A stretch of 64,000 nt of DNA. Origin: Diplodia intermedia (lineage: Eukaryota > Ascomycota > Dothideomycetes > Botryosphaeriales > Botryosphaeriaceae). The position numbers and the translations under genes were made by a program. Of the stretch, positions 45,273-57,145 are shown piece after piece. The stretch spans positions 186,001-250,000 of the forward strand of contig JAKEKT010000050.1 in the NCBI GenBank assembly GCA_021495925.1, read 5' to 3'. The notes beneath the pieces were generated by a model, which saw only the letters and a list, made by a program, of their open reading frames with translations, searched no databases and was not told the origin of the DNA. Each line of letters opens with the position of its first letter. The first letter of the stretch is position 1.

Positions 45273-45837
45273 TTTGGGATTGGTGGTGGTGGTGGAGGTT
45301 GGGTCGGAGGCGGCGGGTGGGATTGAGGTGGTGGTGGTGGTGAGCAATTGGCTTGGGTTTTTTCCCTCTACGCGGGTGGCGATGCCGAGGCGAGTCAAGT
45401 TCGCACGTTCTGTCTGCCTTTGGCGCGGGGATAGCCGCCGTGGTGCAGGTGTTTCTGTCGAGCGTGGATGATGGGTGGAGGAATGAAAACACAGAGGTGA
45501 GTGGCCAATGGCTCAATTACTATCTCCGGGGCTACAGACGCGTCGACGTCACGGATGGCGGGAGACGCGACGCCAAAGAGATAAGCGAGCAGCGGGCTTG
45601 GCGATCGAGCGCGCGTGGATCCACAAGCCGCATCGACTCCCTGACGCTTCCCATTGGGAGAGGCCGCTTGCTAGCTGCGAGACCATGCCTGCGCCGTTCC
45701 TGATCCTCTGTTGCTGCGGCTTGATGCGCTACCTCTGGCGTGTACGCCGAACCACAAACGCTCAAAGCCGGGGGGTGAAGATGTAGAATTAACGCCGATT
45801 ATGCCCTATACAGTCTTTACCAGCTTGAATGTCCAAC
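45273..45837. other. intergenic between END3 and the HELLS-like gene
   Basis: About 560 bp between the END3 stop and the start of the remodeller gene (both minus). Contains GGTGGTGGTGG near 45285 and 45328. Presumably the remodeller promoter and the END3 3' UTR. Confidence 0.45.
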
Positions 45838-47105
45838 TCAACTCCGCTTCTCGTCTTCTATCTGCCTCTTCAGGTCCGCCAGCGCCTCCTCGCGCGTGCG
45901 CAGATGCGACTCCAGGCCGTCGACCTGCTCGCGCACCGACTGGATCTCGTCCTGCATGCCCTTGAGGCCGGCGCCCTCCTTGGCCTGGCCCTCGCCCAGC
46001 TCGAGGTCGCGCAGCTGGCGGCGCTTGTACTCGAGCAGCTGCTCGAGCTCGCGCTTGACCAGGGCGGGCTTGCTGTCCTCGCGCGTGTCGCGGCCCTTTG
46101 CCTTCATCGTCTGCTCGACGTTGGCCAGCTTGTCGTCGAGGTCGCGCAGCTGCTTCTTCAGCCGCACCTCCTCCCAGTCCTCGGTCGTCCGGGCGGCGCC
46201 GAAGTCGGTGCCCTTGGGCAGGTAGCGGCCGCGGTCGCCCACGCCCAGCCGGCTGAGGTAGGCGTCGCCGAAGCGCGCCTTGCGCCCGGCCGTCGTGCCC
46301 TCGTCGCGGTCGACGGCCCACCGGCTCTTGGCCGCCGGGCTCGCCACGCGGTCGAGGTTGTACTCGATGTTGCCCTTCTCGAAGCTGGCGCGCAGGCTGG
46401 GCGGCACGAAGCGCGGGATGCGGAAGCCCTCGTGGCGCATGTTGAGGATGTGCAGGAAGGCGAGGCAGGCGTCTTTGCCGATGCCCTCGTGGCCGCGGGC
46501 GTTGACCAGGTTCCACGCGCTGCGCACGTCGGTGTCGGGCACGTCGAGCGAGTCGTACAGCGGCTCCAGCGCCTCGAAGCTCACGTCGCCGCGGTGGTCC
46601 TTGTTGGCCGAGTAGATCTCCTCGTACTTGAGCTTGTCGGCCGGCGACATGTACCAGTCGAAGCCGTCCTTCAGGCCCGGGGTGTCGTCGTCGTCGTCGA
46701 CGCGCTCGAACTCGGGCTGGCCGCCCGAGATGGCGCGCGTGGCCTGCACCAGGTGGGCCTTGCTCTCGGGGACGAGCCAGTCGGGGAGGGTCTGCGGGAC
46801 GTCGTTGTACTCCTGCGCGCTCGGCGGTTAGCCTCCCTCACAGCTTGGTGCCCGACGGGACGTACGCCGTTGACGAGGTCGAAGATCAGGCGCATGGCGA
46901 CGCAGAACTCCTCAAAGTCCAGGCGGCCATCGTTGTCGACGTCGGCCAGGTCCCAGATCCTCTCGAGCTGGTCGTCGCGCAGCTGGCTGTTCTTGAGCAC
47001 GGAGGCGGCCTGCTGGCCGTCGAGGTGAGAGCCGCCCTGGGCCAGCGAGGCGAAAATCTCCCAGTAGCGCTCGACCTCCCATTGTTCTATCCGCTTGGCT
47101 GCCAT
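45838..47105 (-). CDS. END3: actin-cytoskeleton regulatory/endocytosis protein END3
   Basis: 404 residues from two exons (47105-46866 and 46812-45838). END3 is part of the Pan1-Sla1-End3 complex that couples the endocytic coat to actin assembly at cortical patches. The N-terminus is an EH domain (IEQWEVERYWEIFASLAQGG, NSQLRDDQLERIWDLADVDN, DGRLDFEEFCVAMRLIFDLV) with one EF-hand loop. It is followed by the family signature TLPDWLVPESKAHLVQA, a second EH-like region (DTPGLKDGFDWYMSPADK, SAWNLVNARGHEGIGKDACL, FRIPRFVPPSLRASFEKGN), and a C-terminal coiled coil (ALVKRELEQLLEYKRRQLRD). Length and order match fungal END3. It is divergent to the P450 gene. Confidence 0.95.
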
Positions 47106-47853
47106 GGCTCGAGTGGTGCGGTCGGCGGCGGGGGTGGGTGTGGGTGTGTCGGGGATCGATGGCGGTGGTTAGGGTAGCTGGCAGCCCCCCGAGCTGCCCG
47201 ATGAGATGCGCCAAGCGCTCCCCTCCCCGCCGCCTCCGCGTCCCCAACCCGCGCCGCTCCGCTCCCTGCTCCCCTCCGCCCTCGCTCCGCCCGATCAACT
47301 GCAGCCGTGACGACATGCATCCGTGGTCATCCACAACATGCTGAGCAGGCCCCGAGCGATCGGCGCCCGGCACGAGACCCTCCGTCCGAGACTGGCTCGT
47401 GAACGGCTACAGCAACACTACCGAGCGGGACGACTCAGAATGCCAGCAGTCGCGTCTGAACAACGGCCTCGCCCCCGCAAGCCTAGGCGAGGTGTGGGAA
47501 GCTGAGGTGACGCTCGCCGCAGCGCTGCAGACGGCGTTACCTTAAGAGTCGGTGCACACTTAGTCAAGAGTTCCACCCGCAGTGGTGATCCGGCCCGCCC
47601 TTCACCGTCGGCGCCGCAGTGGTAAAGATTGACCGCGGCAGCTCCACACGCTGCGGCACGGTGTGAAGACTGCTCACCCTTGTCACCCCAGCCGCGAGTC
47701 GTGCCCGCCCTCACGCGGACCAATGCCAATAGCCCAATTCACTGCCGCAAATCCTTACTCGCCAGAGTGGAGACTCCCGCCTTGCCGCGCAACATAAATA
47801 ACAACACACCTTGTCTGAGAAGTCATGTCTGTTCTCATCCAGAACCTGTCATC
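47106..47853. other. intergenic between divergent END3 and P450 genes
   Basis: About 750 bp that marks the left border of the terpenoid-like locus. GC-rich with no conserved frame; should contain both promoters. Confidence 0.45.
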
Positions 47854-49771
47854 ATGGACGCACCCTCTGTTGCACTCGGCTCCGCTCCTCGCCTGTTGCT
47901 TGTAACTGCTCTTGCTGTAAGAACGAACAGATGAACATCATCTGGGGTCCACAGCTCATCTTAAGATCGACAGGTTCTTATTCTCTACCTTGGCTTGGCC
48001 ATTCACAGGCTGTGGTTTCATCCCCTTGCAAAATATCCCGGGCCGCGTTTGGCAGCAATCACCAATGTTGGTCTAATGCCCCCTGCACCGAGTCATGAGT
48101 GACTAACCAGACCCTCCAGGTTCCATATTCCATCGACTATCTGAGCGGCAGACAGCCCTACCGCCTCATAAAGCTGCATGAAAAATATGGTCAGTGTGTA
48201 CGAGACAACACAGCCATCAAAGCTCACCGTCCGCCGTAGGCCCCATTGTCCGCATCGCCCCCAATGAGCTCTCCTTCAACACGGCCCAGTCGTGGAAGGA
48301 CATCTACGGCCAACGCAAAGGACACGGCCCCTTTGTCAAAGCGCCCTTCTACGATGGAAACATGTTCGCCGACATGGCGCAGTCCATTGCCAGCGAGTGC
48401 GATCCCGCAAAGCACGCCGTGATGCGGAAATACCTCGCCAGCGCCTTCACCGAGCGGTCTTTGCGTGAGCAGGAGGCCATCATCGGCGGGCACGTCGACG
48501 CCTTCATCGCCCGCGTCGGGGAGTTGGGATCGGCCAAGGACGGCATCGATCTTACCCGCTGGTTCCACCTGCTCACTTTGGACATTATCGGAGACTTGGC
48601 CTTTGGCCAGTCTTTTGGAGGCATCGAGTCTGGTACGCGCCTTGGAATCGACCCGGGGAGACTGGGCTGACGGGTTGTAGGGAAGACAAACAGCTGGATT
48701 GAGGCTGTCATTGGGAGCATGGGCCAGTTCATGTTGGCTGACACTTTTGGCCGGTTTCCCTGGATTGGCAAGGCGTTGATGACGCTGAACAGCGGCGCCG
48801 TCGAAAAGCTTCTTGCTTCCGCGAGGGAGCATCAAGCATTCACGGTGGAACTTATCAAGAAGTAAGTTAAGCAACGGGTGTACGTGCGAGCGTTTAGGTC
48901 TCATATCAGCAACAGGAGGCTCGCACAGGATACGGGCCGCAAAGACTTCGTTACATGTCTCTTGGAGGGTGGCGAAGGCCAGGAGCAGATGTCTGAAATC
49001 GAGCTGGCCGCTCACTCTTCCGATTTTGTGTAAGTCGAGCCAAAGCAAAACTGTGCTCTGACTAATGACGCACAGCATTGCTGGAAGTGAGACCACCGCT
49101 ACGACGTTGGCGGTGATAGTCTATTACCTCTGCAAGGACCCGGCTCTCATGGAAGAACTTCAGCGGGAAGTTCGGAACTCCTTTGACAGCTACGATGCTA
49201 TTAATTCGACCAGCACCGCCAAGCTCCGTTATCTGCACGCCGTCTGCCAAGAAGCCTTGCGGATTTGTCCGCCCGTGCCCCTTGGTCTTCCCCGAATAGT
49301 TCCTCCGGGAGGTGACACGGTTGACGGGCAATTCCTCCCCCACGGCGTATGTATCCCTGCTTGTTACTTTACCTTGGCCATGCTTACTCACGGTATCAAT
49401 AGACGGTTGTGTCGACCCACCCCCTTGCAGCCACGTTTTCCGAGTCCAACTTCGCCGATCCATGGAAGTTCGACCCGCAGAGGTGGCTCTCGCCAGATAA
49501 CCGAGATTGCTTAGACGCCAGCCAACCCTTCTCGCTGGGCTCGCGCGTCTGCATCGGAAGAGCGTAAGTGTTGTGACACAAGGAACGAGCCCTGTCACTG
49601 ACGCATAATGCACGCAGGCTTGGTCTCCTGGAGCTCCGCACCGTTCTGTCCAAGATGCTGTTCAAGTACGACCTCACCCTGGTAGATTCGACGCTCGAAT
49701 GGCACCGGGAAGTGGAAATGCATGTGCTCTGGAAGAAGCCGGCGATGAGGGTGAAAGTTCAGCCGATATGA
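47854..49771 (+). CDS. cytochrome P450 monooxygenase
   Basis: 499 residues from nine exons (47854-47916, 47974-48066, 48120-48189, 48240-48632, 48681-48861, 48916-49029, 49076-49346, 49403-49563, 49618-49771). An N-terminal membrane anchor (LLLVTALAVLILYLGLAI) leads to the proline hinge WFHPLAKYPGPRLAAITN. The I-helix has IAGSETTATT (about 306), the K-helix EALR (about 364), the meander FADPWKFDPQRW, and the heme loop FSLGSRVCIGRA with the iron-ligand Cys near 444. PYSIDYLSGRQPYRLIKLHE and GPIVRIAPNELSF resemble the CYP65-like (isotrichodermin C-15 hydroxylase-type) group, so an oxidative tailoring role on the product of the adjacent terpene synthase is a reasonable inference. Exon 2 ends at a weak GTTGGT donor. 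No frame damage is visible, so the gene looks functional. Confidence 0.92.
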
Positions 49772-50893
49772 GCAAGGGGTCGGTGTAGTCAGCCTGACGT
49801 CCATGTACCGGGGTCGATCGGTACGACCATGCGTCCTTTTACCCGGTAAGGCTCCAGATCGGAAGCTTTGACATCGAACCACCCGAGAAATAGGCATCCA
49901 ATACAGCCAGGGCTAGGGAAGGGTAATCCAATGTCGCCACCACGTCCGAGAGCTTATACTGAATCGCCGACGGGCAAATGAGATACAGGGGTGTTCACCG
50001 CCCCGGCCTTGACTTCCCTTCATCATGAACGTTGCTCCTTATCTCCTCCCAAGCCGCCTTTTCGCCGAGGAAAAGTCACACATTGGGATGTTTCTTCACA
50101 GTCTCGTCCGTGCACCAGGGACGGAGTCATGCCCTATGCAACCGCGCCGTTCGCAGTGTGGGGGGCCCCACCGCTCACTTGCCCCTTTGCGGTAACAGAT
50201 GTTCTAGCCTATTGCCCAGTGCCCACCGCGTAAGGCCCCAAGATCCAAACTTCTGGCACAACCCCGGCGCACCCGCTCGCGTGGCACAGCAATAGTGCTC
50301 GGCTGTTAGCAGGTTTCCCATTTCGACTAGTATGGTAAAGCTTGCCAACGGTCAGACCGCATTGCTCCATCTCGCGCCGGCCCCTCCCCCCTATACCGCA
50401 CAAGCGAGCTAGCCGCGCGGAAGAAGGGATGGCTCGAGCTAAACCCACGTGGGGCGCGGCAACCGAAGAAGCTCACGCTTCGCGAGGTGCTGTGGAGTTT
50501 CTGGCCGCTTGCCCGTCAGTCAATCAGTCATTCAGTCAGGCCATTCGGTGCCGATCAATGCCGCGGGCATCAGTCAGGCAAAGCATGTGGGAAGTGAATC
50601 AGCATTATTGCTGCTGCGCCGCACGAAGAGCACGTTCTTGCCATTGCGGCGTATGGTACATGGTTCCCGGTATAAGTGAGCTTGAGTCGATGGGACGGGG
50701 CCGGCCGGCTACTGCTGCTGCTGCTGCTGCTGCTCTCTCTTTTGCTGCTTTGCAAAGGCCCCCATCCATCATCCCTTCTTTGATTCTCTTGTCCCCCTCC
50801 CAACCCAACCCTTATTCCCGCGTTTGTGCCCCGTACCGGCAACTCTTTCCCTATCCATCCATCTACCCCAAGTCGCAGTTGACCAGGAGAACC
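49772..50893. other. intergenic between P450 and terpene synthase
   Basis: About 1.1 kb between two plus-strand genes. It contains a TATAAG at 50671-50676 and a CTG repeat, and should hold the terpene synthase promoter. No coding frame supported. Confidence 0.45.
50712..50735. repeat. CTG/CAG trinucleotide repeat
   Basis: About eight CTG units in the leader or promoter region of the terpene synthase, followed by CTCTCTCTTTT. Confidence 0.8.
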
Positions 50894-53055
50894 ATGCCCG
50901 GCCTCCTCTCCACCAGACTAGAGCTGCTCTCCGAGGTTCGAGGCCAGACCCTCGTGCTTCCGGACCTGTGGCAGTACTGCAGTCACTGGCCTCAGGCAGT
51001 GAACCCGGGACTCGACCGGCTGAGGCAGGACGTGAACGATTGGCTTGACAGGTGAGCAAAAAACAGCGAGGATGTGGCGAGAGAGAGAGAGATGGAGGGA
51101 CAGTGTGTGCCCGTTGCACCGTGTGTCCCCCACATCCCGGGACGGTGGGAAGCCCAGGAGCCGCCGCTGACCAGGATCGATCTCTCTTCCCCCCCCCCAG
51201 CGCCATCCCGTCGGAGAAGCTGCGCAAGGCGTTCAAGATTGCCGACATCGGGCTGCTGGGCGCCTGCGTCTACCCCTTCGCGAGCTATGATCGCTTGAAG
51301 ATCGCGGCGTTGCTGAACATCTGGGTATGTTGCCGGTCTCGTCATGGTCCTCGACCCAGACCGCTGTTCTTCCCGCTCTGTTGGGACGTGGACGTGTTGT
51401 TGACGCAATGTGCTATTGTTGCCGGGATCTCAAGATCTTCATCGTAGATGACGGTGAGTTACGATACACACACACACATCATCCCGGAGAACCAACCGTC
51501 GGCGTGGGGGGATGGTTAGACCACTTCTTTCGAGTCATTTGGCGCTGACCCGTTATGCTCTCCTTCTTCCTCGGTCAAACAGAGCTCGACATGGAAAGCG
51601 GAACCATGGTCGACGACCTCGAGACGTCCAACCGGTACCGCGCCGAACTCGTCGACTTCGTCCGCAGATGCCTCGGGCTTGCCGACGCCGACGATGCCGA
51701 CGACGCCGACGACGAACAACGCCAGCACAAGTCCGGCGTCAATGATACCGGTTACAGCCACATCATCCAGAGCTTCGCCATGCTCGGCCGCGAGATCCAG
51801 GCCGCGTACAATCTTGGTCAGTGCAAAAGAGACAGATGACACGACAGCAGGTGACAGAGCAATCGGGTCGCCTACTCGCATCTTCCTCCCAAAGACGTTG
51901 CAACGTGCTTGTAGGGAGTTGAATCCAGCATCCGGACGCATATGCGGGCGTGTGATATTCGCATCCACGTCCGGATCTTGGATCCAACTACCTACGGAGC
52001 AAGCGTGAAAGCGTCGCCGATGGGAGAGCTGAGAGCGTCCGATCCCTCTGTTCGCCTTGCTTGCGTGCCACCTCGGCTATGAGCGGGACTTGGACTAACG
52101 CGGTAGGGTGGCTTTTTCGCTTTTCGCAGAACAAAGGCAACGCCTTCTCGACAACGTCATCTTCTACCTCGGCATGACGAGGGAAGAGCAGTGTTCGCGG
52201 CTGGCCGGCGGCATCCCGACGCCCGAGGAGTACTGGAAGTTCCGTGACGGCGCCAGCGCCGTCGAGGTGTGTCTCGCCATGGTCGAGTAAGTGCACCTAC
52301 CTGCTGGTGTAGTTTGGAAGCACTGTCGGCTTGAAGCTTCGTTGATGACTCGTCCGTTTGGGCTCGTGCTGACGAATGGCCCGACAGGTACCTCGCAGAT
52401 GCCAGAGGACTCCCGAAGCAGGTCTTCGACGACCCCGATATGAAGAAGCTGTGGACTCTCACGAACACCAACGTTTCACTGTCAGTCCAACAACACCTCT
52501 CGCTACCGGAGAGAAAAATCGAAGAGTCGGAACTGACCAGCCCGTCCCAGTGTCAACGACGTGTTCTCGGCGAAGAAGGAGCTTGTGCGTAACCATCACC
52601 CCGTTCTACTATGAAGCGCATCGCATCGCGTCGATGGGCAAGCGTTCACTGACTCCGAAACGTAGGCCGGAGAGTCCATCGCGAACGCCATCCCGATCTG
52701 GTACGCCGCGGCGCAGAGCGGATCCGACCGCATGCAGGCCGCGACCGACCGCGCCGTCGCCATGTTCGTCCGGACCGTCGGCGACATCGACGACCTTGCC
52801 CAGAAACTAATGCTGCGCTACGGCAACGGGCTCCTCGACGAACATCTGACGAAGGAATTGCAGTGGTTCATCAACGGTTGCAGGACTTGGTGCACCGGGA
52901 ATTACTACTGGAGGTAAGCGCGTTGTTGATTGAATCCCTTTTTAGATGGGGAATATGTTTTGCTAATGGGAATCGCATTCAGTCTGAGGACCGCTCGCTA
53001 TGGGAGATTGGGGGAGACCGGCGGGAAGAATGGTTGTCTCTTTATCCCTTTGTAA
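50894..53055 (+). CDS. class I terpene synthase (sesquiterpene-cyclase type)
   Basis: 379 residues from nine exons (50894-51051, 51201-51324, 51435-51453, 51583-51816, 52130-52286, 52388-52480, 52551-52584, 52666-52913, 52983-53055); every junction keeps frame. Class I enzymes ionise a prenyl diphosphate (commonly farnesyl diphosphate) with three Mg ions and cyclise the cation. The aspartate-rich motif is DDELD (99-103) within WIFIVDDELDME, the NSE triad is NDVFSAKKE (Asn264, Ser268, Glu272), and the product-sensing Arg-Tyr pair is R361-Y362 in SLRTARY. All metal- and diphosphate-binding signatures are thus present. The 19-nt third exon encodes IFIVDD. The size fits single-domain cyclases, not bifunctional prenyltransferase fusions. 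The upstream co-directional P450 suggests an oxidised terpene product; which terpene cannot be said. Confidence 0.92.
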
Positions 53056-53834
53056 GCTTCTGGCGGGTTTTTTTCTTTCTTTTTCTTTAGAGAGCGAATG
53101 CAAATACCCTTCTGCGTAGTCATGATAAACGTTACACTCCCCGGATCAGTTGCTGTCGGGGAGCTCCCGCCGACTCAACCCGTAAAAGGATGGTCCTCGT
53201 TCAAGTGGGAAGCGACCTCGTGGAACAACAGGCTGCACGAAAATCGAGCCTTCACACGTTTATCTTACAGAGACGCTACATCCCCCAGGACGGTGTCCCA
53301 GTGTCGAGCCTGGACATTGTGTTCTTTGGCAAGCTGCTCCATCCGCGTGGGAACGACATCAACAACTGCGGCGAGGTCGCCGAGACTGGAGACTGGCAAA
53401 GTTCCGGACAAGGTTGCGGCCCCAGGGCCTGCATGCGACGACTGCGACGTGACATGAGGTCTTTTCCGCCATTACACAGAGATCGAGTTTGGGATCAAGT
53501 TCAGCAGGTAGTTGGTGTGGATTGCCGTAGAGATATGGCCCCGTTTGGATGGCCATTCTTCGATGGGTCACTGCACTGAGTTGTCTTGACTCTTGTCATG
53601 AACCGATTGTTCCACTTCTTCTCGGAGAAGGCACAGTCACCAGCCACACTTCAACTCACACCATTGCTCAAGGTCAGTCACTCCTCACTCAAAGACTCTT
53701 CCAGAATGCAATTGTTAAGACTCTTATCAGAGCGCTCAATCTCGTTCAAGAAATTCATATCAACTCAAAAAGTACAAGTAAAACTCCCCCCTCCAACTCA
53801 TCTAATGGGTATCAATCCTCCATCCCCGCCTCCC
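53056..53834. other. intergenic between convergent terpene synthase and peroxidase
   Basis: About 780 bp between two stop codons. A minus-strand stretch (53428 down to a TAA at 53265) reads like a protein C-terminus (SLGDLAAVVDVVPTRMEQLA then EHNVQARHWDTVLGDV) but no matching upstream exons were found; it may be a gene remnant. Confidence 0.35.
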
Positions 53835-55615
53835 TCAAACGCCACACGTCTGATCCAGCAACGCGCCCGTCTTCTGAAACTCGACCTTCCTCTCCCCAAC
53901 AACAACATCAAACGTAGTGCTCAAACTCTCCCCCTCCAACCTCCCCTCCACCGGGACGACAACCCACTCGCCCTCGTCCACCCTCCCCGCCCCACCCTCC
54001 GCCTCCTCCCACCTCTCGACCACCAACAGCGGCACCTTGACGCCCACCCTCGCCACCTTCTTCACCACCTCGACCGCGACCGTCTCGTCGCCCACCAACA
54101 CGTCCTTCCTGACCGCCACCTTGACCGTCACGTCCCTCGTCGCGCTCTGCCCCTCCACCGCGACCGCGCACGAGCGCGCCGGCAGGTACATGACGCCGTC
54201 ATTGAGCGCGAAGCCGCCAGTACCAGCATTATCGTACTCCGTCGCCGCCCCCGTGCTCTTGCGGACGACGGTCACGTTGAACGCGGCGATGCCCGACGCG
54301 GCCGGCAGCGTGGCGGCGAACTCGTGCCACGCGAACAATTCGTCCTGCGCCGCCGACGGCAGGCCGGCGCTGGTGCCGAGCTGGAGCGTGGCGCGGGTCG
54401 TGGCGATGGTGGTGTTGAGGGCGTCCGTGCCGTTGGCGCCGTCGCCGTCGCGGGCGGGGAGGTACGTCAGATGCACGCTCTGGTCGGCGTACGCGTCGGC
54501 GGCGGCGTGGACGCGGATGCGGCCCTTGAGGGCGATGTGGGTCGCGTTGACGAGGGCGAGGGTGTCGATGTACGGCTTGACGGCGATGGGGGCGGCGGCG
54601 AAGGCGTCGGAGAGGGCGGGGTTGGCGGCCGGCACGGTGTCGATCATGCGCGCGAGGATGTCGGCGCAGGTGGATTGGAAGGCGGCGGGGTCGGCGAGGG
54701 CGCGCATGGTCGCGTTGGTGCCGTCGGCGGCGAAGACGCGCGCGTCGCTGTTGAGCGTCGCGTTGGCGCCCACCGCCAGCGGGTTGTCCGTGCTGCCGTC
54801 CAGGTACTCGGTCACGACGGCGTTGTCGAAGCTCTTGAAGTGGTCGCCCGTCTCGAAGTGGACGAAGTTGGTCTCGGACGAGTTGAGCGTGATTTCCGGG
54901 AAGTCTTTGCCGTGGACGCCGCCTAGGGAGTGGCCGCACGCGACCATGGCGATCATGTCGCCTGGAGGGGGAGGGGGGATGTTAGTGTTTTTTTTCTTTC
55001 TGGTTTTGGGGCTGGTGGAGGGTCTTACTGGTGTTGAAGCCTGCCTTGGCGAACATCTGGGTGTGGGTGTCGATGTCTTGGTCGGGCTTGGGGACGCCCG
55101 TCGGTCCGGCCTCAGTGGCGTCGATGCGACCCACGCGGAAAGGGATCTTTGGCCCGCCGCAGTTGCCCACGGCGATGACGGTGGAGAGGGCGATGAGGTC
55201 GGCGGCCGAGGCGCGGATGTTGTAGTAGTTGTTGGTGAATCCGAAGGTGCCGTTGAAGGCATCGCCGACGTTCTCGTCACGCTCCGTCTCGAACATGATG
55301 GAGGCATCCAGCCCGCCGGTGCCGGTGGCGGCGTCGTGCGTGGACATGTCGTGGTAGGCAGTGCGCACCCATTCTGCCGCTGTCTGACGGCCTGCTCCGG
55401 CTGAAGAGAACGAGCAAGGATTCACGCCTGTGGCGTGTTAGTCGGGAAGTCACTGAGCTGTGCGCGTACGTACCGTCGATGAAGCCATTACGGATGTAGC
55501 CCGTCTGCAGGTACCGCAAATCCTCCAAGTAATCGTATTTCGACGGCCAGACGTACTCGGCAGTAGATGGCAGGGCCTGGAGCAGGCCGAGCCCGGCGAG
55601 CGCAACAGTCTTCAT
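53835..55615 (-). CDS. secreted heme peroxidase (plant/fungal peroxidase superfamily)
   Basis: 555 residues from three exons (55615-55474, 55427-55029, 54961-53835). The N-terminus is a clear signal peptide (MKTVALAGLGLLQALPSTA). The distal heme site is WVRTAYHDMSTHD with Arg69 and His73, and the proximal site is MVACGHSLGGVHG with His191 as the likely heme ligand. GGLDASIMFETERDEN and KIPFRVGRIDA fill the expected positions between them. The C-terminal 300 residues are beta-rich with many N-glycosylation sequons (NSSE, NATL, NATM, NATH, NGTD) and form an extra domain beyond a minimal peroxidase. This is the ascomycete extracellular type. It could oxidise phenolics or a product of the neighbouring terpenoid genes, but position is the only argument for that. 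Confidence 0.86.
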
Positions 55616-57058
55616 TTTAACGAGCGGAATATTGGAAAAAGAGGTGCAAAGCGAGCGACTGTCGATACTGAAACGCACCACGATCGTCCATGGCGCGCCA
55701 TGGGGTTTTTAAGCTCGATACGACCGTCCAGCATCCGGGGTTAAGATTTAGGAAGGAGGTTTCGGTATGGAGCCATACAAGTGCAAGTATAGTGTTCTCG
55801 TATTTGGGAGGCGCGTGATTGGCTGGTGCCACGCCAAGCGTAACATCGGCTGCGCGCACGGCTGTGCGGCTCTCTTCTCGACCGCAGGCTAGCCTTGTTT
55901 CAACCTTCGCCGCTGCAGTTTTCTTAATTTAGATCGTGGTCGGGCATTTGGAGCACAAGCGCGTGTTGCAGCCCTACCACGATACGCGGATGCGACTTCA
56001 GGGGGGCGATCAACCACTTATCAAGTACAACGTCAAACGGCACTCCACTGCCATCGTGACAGCAGGCATTGAGAAAACGAGAACCATCAGTGCCCACTGC
56101 GTTCCAATCGTGTATGCACGTTCCGTGCAGGGAAAAGGAACCAACCCAGTGCAAGCCGATACCCGTGCGGAACGGCCGAGGCCGTCTCAAGAAACCCGTG
56201 CATCGTCTGGATGGCGATTTTCGGAGAAAGAAAACACGAGCGCATGGAGCAGCACGGTAGTTGCCATACGGAACGCCCCCCGTCGCTTTCTCTTTCTCTT
56301 TCCCGTCTCGGCTACGGAAAAGCGTGGTGGTCTGCGAGATGAACAAACCACTGCAGCACATGGTGTGTTGCGCAGTGGCCGGAGGTCGTAGCGGTTCCAC
56401 TCGGCGGCGAGCGCTATAAAGATGCCGTTGAGGAGTATGTGAGGGAGGGACGGCGCAGCTTTGGGTTTGAGAAATTGATTCTGGCCGCTGATGGTCGAGC
56501 TTCACAATGTGTGTTCGTAGAAAATGGAGAAACACTTTAGCTTCATTGGCGCGCTTAGGGGTTGCGAGGCCAAGCAAGATAGTAAGAAGTAGTATGCAAA
56601 GCTCGTCTAGAAGGCGGAACTCACTACATCAAGGCTGGGGTAAAAGGCTATCGTGTAGCACAAAGTATCCTGAAAAAGCGGCCTCGCGGCAGCGCTTGCT
56701 GACATGTAATAGTCCCAAAATGGATGCTCCAGAAGAGAGAATCTTATTGGACCTGTTAACTTGATCGTCAGCCTGCTCCAAGCGTTGCTACTCGTCCTCT
56801 ACCTGCTCCTCAAACGGCATCCCCACCTGCATGGTCCATGAGGGCTTACAAGCTGCTCACTCTGGTGCAACATGAGAGTCAGTAGTTGTGCCTGTCTTTT
56901 CTCCCTGGCGGTAGTAGGCATAACTCAGCTCTTCACGGTTGACCACCACCAGATCTGGGCCCTTGAAAAGTTTGCTTCGAACGAACCTACGAGATGAAGA
57001 CGATAGATGCGCCGATAGAGATGCAAATAGCAAAAGGCAAAAAACAAAAAAGACAAAT
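55616..57058. other. intergenic between peroxidase and tRNA-Gly
   Basis: About 1.4 kb. Frames of 151 codons (plus, 55936-56391) and 217 codons (minus, 55924-56577) overlap each other and show no domain, membrane segment or codon pattern that makes either convincing. Contains the peroxidase promoter. No gene called. Confidence 0.4.
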
Positions 57059-57145
57059 GCGCCGATCGGGAATTGAACCCGAATCTAATGCTCTCTCGCT
57101 CTGAAGCTTGGAAGGCATTAATGCTAACCATTACACCATCGGCGC
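57059..57145 (-). tRNA. tRNA-Gly (anticodon TCC) with intron
   Basis: Minus-strand gene of 87 nt. Acceptor GCGCCGA/TCGGCGC, D-arm GTGTAATGGTTAGCAT, anticodon stem AATGC/GCATT with C-U-TCC-A in the loop giving anticodon TCC (Gly, GGA and GGG codons), and T-arm TCGGGTTCAATTCCCGA. An intron of about 16 nt starts one base after the anticodon, the canonical position. Discriminator A. Confidence 0.9.

Noticed and set aside
53917..55404. 495-codon plus-strand frame opposite the peroxidase
   Set aside because: Ser/Ala/Val-rich antisense shadow; the minus strand has signal peptide and heme-site motifs.
55924..56577. 217-codon minus-strand frame between peroxidase and tRNA-Gly
   Set aside because: Overlaps a 151-codon plus frame, with no domain, membrane segment or splice signals that favour one strand; treated as non-coding pending transcript data.
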